This document shows positions 49,838-53,842 of a stretch of DNA of 53,842 nt, piece by piece. This DNA is from Sphingomonas sp. (GTDB taxonomy: Bacteria > Pseudomonadota > Alphaproteobacteria > Sphingomonadales > Sphingomonadaceae). The notes under the pieces were generated by a model. It saw only the letters and a list, made by a program, of their open reading frames with translations. It searched no databases and was not told where the DNA came from. A program made the position numbers and the translations under genes. Location of the stretch: positions 1-53,842 of the forward strand of contig NZ_JAPKNM010000026.1 in assembly GCF_026460985.1 (NCBI RefSeq), in the 5' to 3' direction. Numbering within the stretch: the stretch's first letter is position 1; each line of letters starts with the position of its first letter.

Positions 49838-51166
49838 ATGCGCTGGATCATGGCTGCATTGGCGCTGGCGATGCTCGCCGCACCCGCCATGGCGCAGCAG
49901 GACTATCGCGCCGCCGATGCCGACCGGCGCATCATGCTCGACCGGCTGGGCATCGCCGGCACCCGCCCCGGCGCGGACGGGTTCAACCGCGATGCGCCCA
50001 ACGCGGCCAATTACGACGAGGCCAAGGCGGGCACGCCTGCGCTTCCCGAACTGCTCCGCTTCGTCGACGGCACGCCCGTGACCACTGCCCGGGCCTGGGA
50101 GAAGCGCCGGAGCGAGATCGTCGCCTTGTTCGACCGCGAGATCTATGGCCGCGTTCCCGCGACCGCCCCGGCGATCCGCTGGCGCGTCGACAGGTGGGAG
50201 CGCGCCGTCGAGGGCGGCGTGCCCGTGGTCAAAAGCTGGCTGACCGGCATCGTCGACAATCGCGCCTGGCCCGCGGCCAAGGCGGAGATCGCGCTCCGCT
50301 ACACGCTGCCCGCCGAGTCGAAGGCGCGCGTGCCGGTGATCCTCTCCCTCGGCTTTCCCGAGGGATTCCGCTTCCCCGGCCCGCCGCGCGCGCCCGATCC
50401 GGGCCCGCTTTATACCGAGCAGTTGCTCGCGCGCGGCTTCGGCTATGCGGTGGTGGTCGCCAACTCGATCCAGGCGGACAATGGCGGCGGGCTCGATACC
50501 GGCGTCATCGGCATTTCGCTGCACGGCAGGCAGCGCGGTCCCGAGGATTGGGGCGTGCTGCGCGCCTGGGCCTGGGGCGCGAGCCGGGCCTTCGATGCGC
50601 TGGCCGGCGATCGCGCGGTCGACTCGCGGCGAATCGGCATCGAGGGCCTGTCGCGCTACGGCAAGGCGGCGCTGGTCGCCATGGCCTATGACCCGCGCTT
50701 CGCGATCGGCTTCATCGGCTCCTCGGGCGCCGGGGGCGCGGCGCTCTACCGGCGCGATTTCGGCGAACGAATCGGCAATCTCGCGGCGAGCGGCGAATAT
50801 CACTGGTTCGCCGGCAACTTCCTCAGATATGCCGGGCCGTTGACCCCGCAGGACCTGCCGGTAGACGCGCACATGCTGATCGCGCTCGCCGCGCCGCGCC
50901 CGATCTTCATCGGAGCGGGGACGATCGAGACCGGCGACGGCTGGGTCGACCCGAAGGGCAGTTTCCTCGCCGCCGCGGCCGCCTCGCCGGCCTGGTCGCT
51001 GCTCGGGCGGCGCGGGCTGGCCGCCACCGCCTTCCCGCCGGTGCTCACGCCCGTCGTCGCGGGCGAGCTCGGTTTCCGGCAGCACCAGGGCGGGCATAGC
51101 AACCGCGACAACTGGCCGGTCTTCATCGACTTCGCATCCATGCATCTTTTCCGGAAAGAACATTGA
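49838..51166 (+). CDS. CE15-like glucuronoyl esterase (alpha/beta hydrolase)
   Basis: This 442-residue secreted alpha/beta hydrolase has a signal (MRWIMAALALAMLAAPAMAQ; start preferred at 49838 because of GGAGAGAG) and the family 15 carbohydrate esterase signature: the nucleophile elbow GLSRYGKAA (Ser in a G-x-S-R-x-G-K context) and the C-terminal His in HQGGHSNRDNWPVF. CE15 enzymes cleave glucuronate esters between lignin and xylan. A plant-biomass role would link to glycan use, but it lies far from the mannoside locus. It is divergent from the M28 run. Confidence 0.87.
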   Translation: MRWIMAALALAMLAAPAMAQQDYRAADADRRIMLDRLGIAGTRPGADGFNRDAPNAANYDEAKAGTPALPELLRFVDGTPVTTARAWEKRRSEIVALFDREIYGRVPATAPAIRWRVDRWERAVEGGVPVVKSWLTGIVDNRAWPAAKAEIALRYTLPAESKARVPVILSLGFPEGFRFPGPPRAPDPGPLYTEQLLARGFGYAVVVANSIQADNGGGLDTGVIGISLHGRQRGPEDWGVLRAWAWGASRAFDALAGDRAVDSRRIGIEGLSRYGKAALVAMAYDPRFAIGFIGSSGAGGAALYRRDFGERIGNLAASGEYHWFAGNFLRYAGPLTPQDLPVDAHMLIALAAPRPIFIGAGTIETGDGWVDPKGSFLAAAAASPAWSLLGRRGLAATAFPPVLTPVVAGELGFRQHQGGHSNRDNWPVFIDFASMHLFRKEH

Positions 51167-51267
51167 CTTGCGCTGCCGCCGCCGCGCCAGTGCGCCGGCG
51201 ATGACGAATAGGACTTGCTCAAGCTCGTTTCGTGAGTACACTGTGGCTCATCGGGGGGGATTCAGGC

Positions 51268-51774
51268 ATGGCTGAGCCGTTTTTGTCGGAGTTGAGGCTT
51301 TTTTCCTTTAACTTCCCGCCAAAGGGCTGGGCGTTCTGCAACGGCCAGTTCCTGCCGATCAACCAGAACCAGGCCCTGTTCTCGCTGCTCGGCACGATGT
51401 ACGGCGGCAACGGACAGACGAATTTCGCGCTCCCGAACCTCCAGGGACGCGTGCCGATGCATTTCGGCAACGGCTATACGCTGGGCCAGGCCGGCGGAGA
51501 GCAGGCGCATACGCTCACCATTTCCGAGCTGCCGACGCACATGCACTTCCTGCAGGCGACCACGGCGGCCACGAACAACAATATCCCCACCAACGCCGAG
51601 CTTCTCAGTTCCACGGCACCGAACGATCTTTATACCGGCGCCGCGGCCCTGACTCCGCTCGCCGCGGGTACGGTCGGCAATGTCGGCGGCAGTCAGGCGC
51701 ACATGAACATGCAGCCATTTCTGACGCTTTCCTGGTGCATCGCGCTCCAGGGCATCTTCCCCTCGCAAAACTGA
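51268..51774 (+). CDS. Phage tail-collar (MdpB-like) protein 1
   Basis: This 168-residue protein has the tail-collar domain (FSFNFPPKGWAFCNGQFLPINQNQALFSLLGTMYGGNGQTNFALPNLQGRVPMHFGNG) also found in microcystin-dependent protein MdpB. The start at 51268 has GGGGGGA upstream. It ends LSWCIALQGIFPSQN, a feature repeated in the following two genes. No signal peptide. The role of these bacterial homologues is unclear. Confidence 0.9.
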   Translation: MAEPFLSELRLFSFNFPPKGWAFCNGQFLPINQNQALFSLLGTMYGGNGQTNFALPNLQGRVPMHFGNGYTLGQAGGEQAHTLTISELPTHMHFLQATTAATNNNIPTNAELLSSTAPNDLYTGAAALTPLAAGTVGNVGGSQAHMNMQPFLTLSWCIALQGIFPSQN

Positions 51775-51786
51775 GGAACCCGGCCG

Positions 51787-52290
51787 ATGGCGCAACCCTA
51801 TATCGGTGAGATCCGGATGTTCGCGGGCAATTTCCCGCCGAACGGATGGATGTTCTGCGAAGGTCAGCTTTTGCCGATCTCCGAGAACGACACGCTCTTC
51901 ACCCTGATCGGCACCATGTATGGCGGCGACGGTCAGGAGACCTTCGCGCTGCCCGATCTGCGCGGCCGCGTGCCGATGCATTTTGGGAATGGCTTCATCC
52001 AGGCGGAAACGGGCGGTGTCGAGCAGGTCACGCTCACGGTGCAGCAGATTCCGCAGCACACCCACGCGATGCAGGCGTCCCTCAACTCCGCGACTTCGCC
52101 GACGCCGACCAACCAGGTGATCGGCAAGTCCACGTCGATCGACGCATTCATCAATGCGCAGCCTACCACGGCGCTGAACACCCAGGCGATCACGCCGGTG
52201 GGCGGCAGCCAGCCGCACGAGAACATGCAGCCCTATCTCTGCGTCGACTTCATCATCTCGCTGTTCGGGATCTTCCCGAGCCAAACCTGA
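51787..52290 (+). CDS. Phage tail-collar (MdpB-like) protein 2
   Basis: This 167-residue paralogue of the gene before it has the same order of motifs: FAGNFPPNGWMFCEGQLLPISENDTLFTLIGTMYGGDGQETFALPDLRGRVPMHFGNG, QQIPQHTHAMQA and a terminal DFIISLFGIFPSQT. It begins 12 bases after its neighbour. The middle Thr/Asn/Ser-rich section differs among the three copies, so the variable part may be the surface loop. Not part of a prophage as far as the window shows. Confidence 0.9.
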   Translation: MAQPYIGEIRMFAGNFPPNGWMFCEGQLLPISENDTLFTLIGTMYGGDGQETFALPDLRGRVPMHFGNGFIQAETGGVEQVTLTVQQIPQHTHAMQASLNSATSPTPTNQVIGKSTSIDAFINAQPTTALNTQAITPVGGSQPHENMQPYLCVDFIISLFGIFPSQT

Positions 52291-52301
52291 GGAGCCCTCC
52301 C

Positions 52302-52820
52302 TTGGCCGATCCGTTCGTCGCCGAAATCCGGGTCTTTCCGTTCAATTTCGCGCCTACGGGGTGGGCGTTCTGCAACGGTCAGCTCCTGCCGCTTTCGCAG
52401 AACACCGCCCTCTTCTCGCTGCTCGGCACCACGTATGGCGGTGACGGCAAGAGCACTTTCCAGCTGCCGAATCTCCAGGGTTCGGTGCCGCTACATCAGG
52501 GCCAGGGGCCCGGCCTGTCGCTGTACGACCTCGGCCAGACCGGCGGCTCGGAAAACGTGACTCTGCTCCAGAGCGAGATTCCGTCGCACACCCACGGACT
52601 GGTAACCGCGGCGGACGACCAGTACGAGTCGAACGTGCCGACGGGCAATTCGCTGACGCGGTCCAATCTGAACGTCTATTCGAACACGCTGACCATCGTC
52701 CAGATGGCGCCCCAGTCGCTCTCCGCCGCCGGTGGCGGTCTGCCGCACAACAACATGATGCCCTATCTGGCCGTCAATTTCTGCATCGCACTCCAGGGCG
52801 TCTTCCCGGCTCGTCCCTGA
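52302..52820 (+). CDS. Phage tail-collar (MdpB-like) protein 3, TTG start
   Basis: This 172-residue third paralogue is read from a TTG with GGAG eight bases upstream, giving LADPFVAEIRVFPFNFAPTGWAFCNGQLLPLSQNTALFSLLGTTYGGDGKSTFQLPNLQGSVPLH, then IPSHTHGLV and NFCIALQGVFPARP. Its N-terminus matches the other copies only from this TTG, which supports the start. It carries the longest loop of the three. It lies 11 bases before the GNAT gene. Confidence 0.88.
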   Translation: MADPFVAEIRVFPFNFAPTGWAFCNGQLLPLSQNTALFSLLGTTYGGDGKSTFQLPNLQGSVPLHQGQGPGLSLYDLGQTGGSENVTLLQSEIPSHTHGLVTAADDQYESNVPTGNSLTRSNLNVYSNTLTIVQMAPQSLSAAGGGLPHNNMMPYLAVNFCIALQGVFPARP

Positions 52821-52830
52821 GAGCGCCGCC

Positions 52831-53334
52831 GTGCCGCCGCCATTGAACCAGGCCGCCACGCTCGGCGTCGTGCCGCGGCCGATGTCGGACGCGGACCTGC
52901 CCTTTACCGCGGCGCTCTATGCCTCGACGCGCTCCGAGGAGCTGGCACCGCTGCCCTGGCCCGCCGAGGCCAAGCAGGCGTTCCTCCTCCAGCAGCATGC
53001 GGCGCAGCACGCGCATTACCAACAGCATTATCGCGGCATGGCGGCGATGATCCTCGAGCGCGCCGGCGCGGCGATCGGGCGCCTCTATCTGTTCGAGATG
53101 CCGGGCGAGGTCAGGATCGTCGACATATCGCTGATGCCCGAAGCGCGGCGCCTGGGCATCGGCAGCGCCCTGCTGCGCGACGTGCTCGCCGATGCCGCGC
53201 CGCGTGGCAAGAGCGTCACCATCCATGTCGAGAAGAACAACCCGGCGCGCACGCTTTATGCCCGGCTCGGCTTCACGATCCTCGATGACGACCGGGGCGC
53301 GTACGACCTCTGGGAATGGCGTGCCGCCGCCTAG
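52831..53334 (+). CDS. GNAT family N-acetyltransferase, GTG start
   Basis: This 167-residue protein has the GNAT acetyl-CoA signature (IVDISLMPEARRLGIGSALLRDVLADAAPRGKSVTIHVEKNNPARTLYARLGF), Q/RxxGxG/A in the form RRLGIG. It follows the three tail-collar genes by 10 bases, an order I know from other proteobacteria, so it may act on them or be transcribed with them. The target is unknown. GTG start. Cytosolic. Confidence 0.9.
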   Translation: MPPPLNQAATLGVVPRPMSDADLPFTAALYASTRSEELAPLPWPAEAKQAFLLQQHAAQHAHYQQHYRGMAAMILERAGAAIGRLYLFEMPGEVRIVDISLMPEARRLGIGSALLRDVLADAAPRGKSVTIHVEKNNPARTLYARLGFTILDDDRGAYDLWEWRAAA

Positions 53335-53350
53335 CGGTCCTGGCCTAAGC

Positions 53351-53730
53351 TAGGCCGGATCAACATTCATCGTAGCCAGATGACGACGGCGGCGAGGTGG
53401 ACGAAGCCGGTGAAATGGATGGTACGCCTGTCATAGCGGGTTGCGAAACGTCGGAAGTGCTTGAGGCGATTGAAGCATCGTTCGATGCGGTTGCGCTGCC
53501 TATAGAGTTCGGTGTCGTGCGGGATGAGGACCTTGCGATTTCGCTTGGACGGGATCACCGCTTGCGCCTTCCCGGATCGCTCGTCTTGCCGGCAGCAGTG
53601 GTGCGATCCTCGCCCATTGCGCCTCGCTCAGCTCGTACCGCTTCACTCCCATTCATAGCCTCCGCCAATCGCGGAACCCTATGAATCAGCAATCTTCCCT
53701 CTTGGGAATCCTGAATGTCGATCCGGCCTA
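53351..53730. mobile_element. IS5-family remnant with internal deletion
   Basis: TAGGCCGGATCAACATTCA at 53351 and the reverse complement of TGAATGTCGATCCGGCCTA at 53730 are terminal inverted repeats (18 of 19 identical). Only about 380 bases lie between them, against over 700 for an intact element. A third partial copy of the terminal motif, CGGATCGACATTCA, follows at 53734. Confidence 0.8.
53367..53652 (-). pseudogene. Deleted IS5-family transposase
   Basis: Reading on the minus strand, 53652 begins MGVKRYELSEAQWARIAPLLP, the start of an IS5-type transposase. It then loses frame, and after a deletion of the middle (the first part of the DDE domain and more) it continues in another frame as VIPSKRNRKVLIPHDTELYRQRNRIERCFNRLKHFRRFATRYDR, ending VHLAAVVIWLR. 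The ATG internal to the 63-residue remaining frame is not a real start. The transposase is non-functional. The terminal repeats around it are intact enough to be mobilised by another copy. Confidence 0.85.
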
Positions 53731-53749
53731 GGACGGATCGACATTCAAA

Positions 53750-53842
53750 ATCCTCCCCCGCCAGGGGGAGGTGGCGCCGAAGGCGTCGGAGGGGGAGGTA
53801 AGCAATGCCCTCTCTAATTGAGCGCAGTGGTTCCGCCCCCTC
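53750..53842. repeat. Palindromic repeat cut by the window end
   Basis: ATCCTCCCCCGCCAGGGGGA followed by GGTGGCGCCGAAGGCGTCGGAGG and GGGGAGGTAAGCAATGCCCTC matches the left 93 bases of the element at 37951-38085 with only a few changes. It directly follows the IS remnant. Confidence 0.9.

Noticed and set aside
51268..53334. A prophage at the right end
   Set aside because: Only collar-domain genes occur. No capsid, terminase, integrase or lysis genes are visible.
1..53842. CRISPR arrays, rRNA or tRNA genes
   Set aside because: No regularly spaced direct repeats and no conserved rRNA or cloverleaf sequences were seen. The repeats here are inverted and scattered.

Overview
The window looks like a chromosomal segment of a sphingomonad (Alphaproteobacteria, probably Sphingomonas or a close relative). 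The base composition is very GC-rich, large TonB-dependent receptors sit beside glycoside hydrolases, and the short dispersed palindromes (cgtcatccccgcgaaagcgggg..., ttcgtgctgagcttgtcgaag..., cctcccccgccaggggg...) are of the kind common in sphingomonad genomes. No rRNA, tRNA, CRISPR array or prophage was seen.

Region 1 (1-15.9 kb, minus strand) is a mannoside-utilisation locus. One gene set runs TonB receptor > GH43 > GH92 > GH125 > GH92. A second set is GH92 > GH2. Three GH92 alpha-mannosidases plus a GH125 exo-alpha-1,6-mannosidase point to a branched alpha-mannan or an N-glycan-like substrate. The receptor would import the oligosaccharide and the exported enzymes would trim it. Both transcripts begin behind a related AT-rich motif (CAATTTGTCAATTG / CATTTTGTCAATTG).

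Region 2 (15.9-24.9 kb) is a divergent sugar-oxidation locus. A Gfo/Idh/MocA oxidoreductase is on the minus strand. On the plus strand a tightly packed run encodes a monoheme cytochrome c, a TIM-barrel isomerase/epimerase, an MFS sugar carrier, a hydroxypyruvate-isomerase-like protein, a DUF1080 (3-keto-glycoside hydrolase family) protein, gluconate-2-dehydrogenase subunit 3, a second TIM-barrel protein and a GMC flavoprotein. I read this as an oxidoreductive glycoside-degradation pathway: FAD-dependent 3-oxidation of a sugar, cleavage of the 3-keto-glycoside, then isomerisation or reduction. It lies back to back with the classical hydrolases and is the most interesting part of the window.

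Region 3 (25.0-37.9 kb) holds mostly separate genes: a VCBS/FG-GAP protein, a ZnuD-like TonB receptor, PAP2 phosphatase, galE, msrA, aquaporin Z, the Sua5/TsaC tRNA t6A enzyme, a DmdC-like acyl-CoA dehydrogenase, a BioF2-type acetyltransferase, a DUF2721 membrane protein and an amidase. Dispersed palindromes fill many of the gene ends.

Region 4 (37.9-43.3 kb) is the class Ia ribonucleotide reductase locus. nrdA has a long leader with an NrdR-type box and a two-tier hairpin. A repeat that can fold as a three-way junction, a DUF559 gene, a DUF2171 gene and three tiny coupled membrane-protein genes come before nrdB. Immediately after nrdB is an AT-rich ORFan membrane gene of clearly foreign composition.

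Region 5 (44-53.8 kb) contains a GIY-YIG protein, small conserved genes, the run M28 peptidase > aguA > aguB > folK (agmatine to putrescine, plus a folate gene), a CE15-like glucuronoyl esterase, three tandem phage-tail-collar (MdpB-like) genes followed by a GNAT acetyltransferase, and an internally deleted IS5-family remnant beside another copy of a palindromic repeat.
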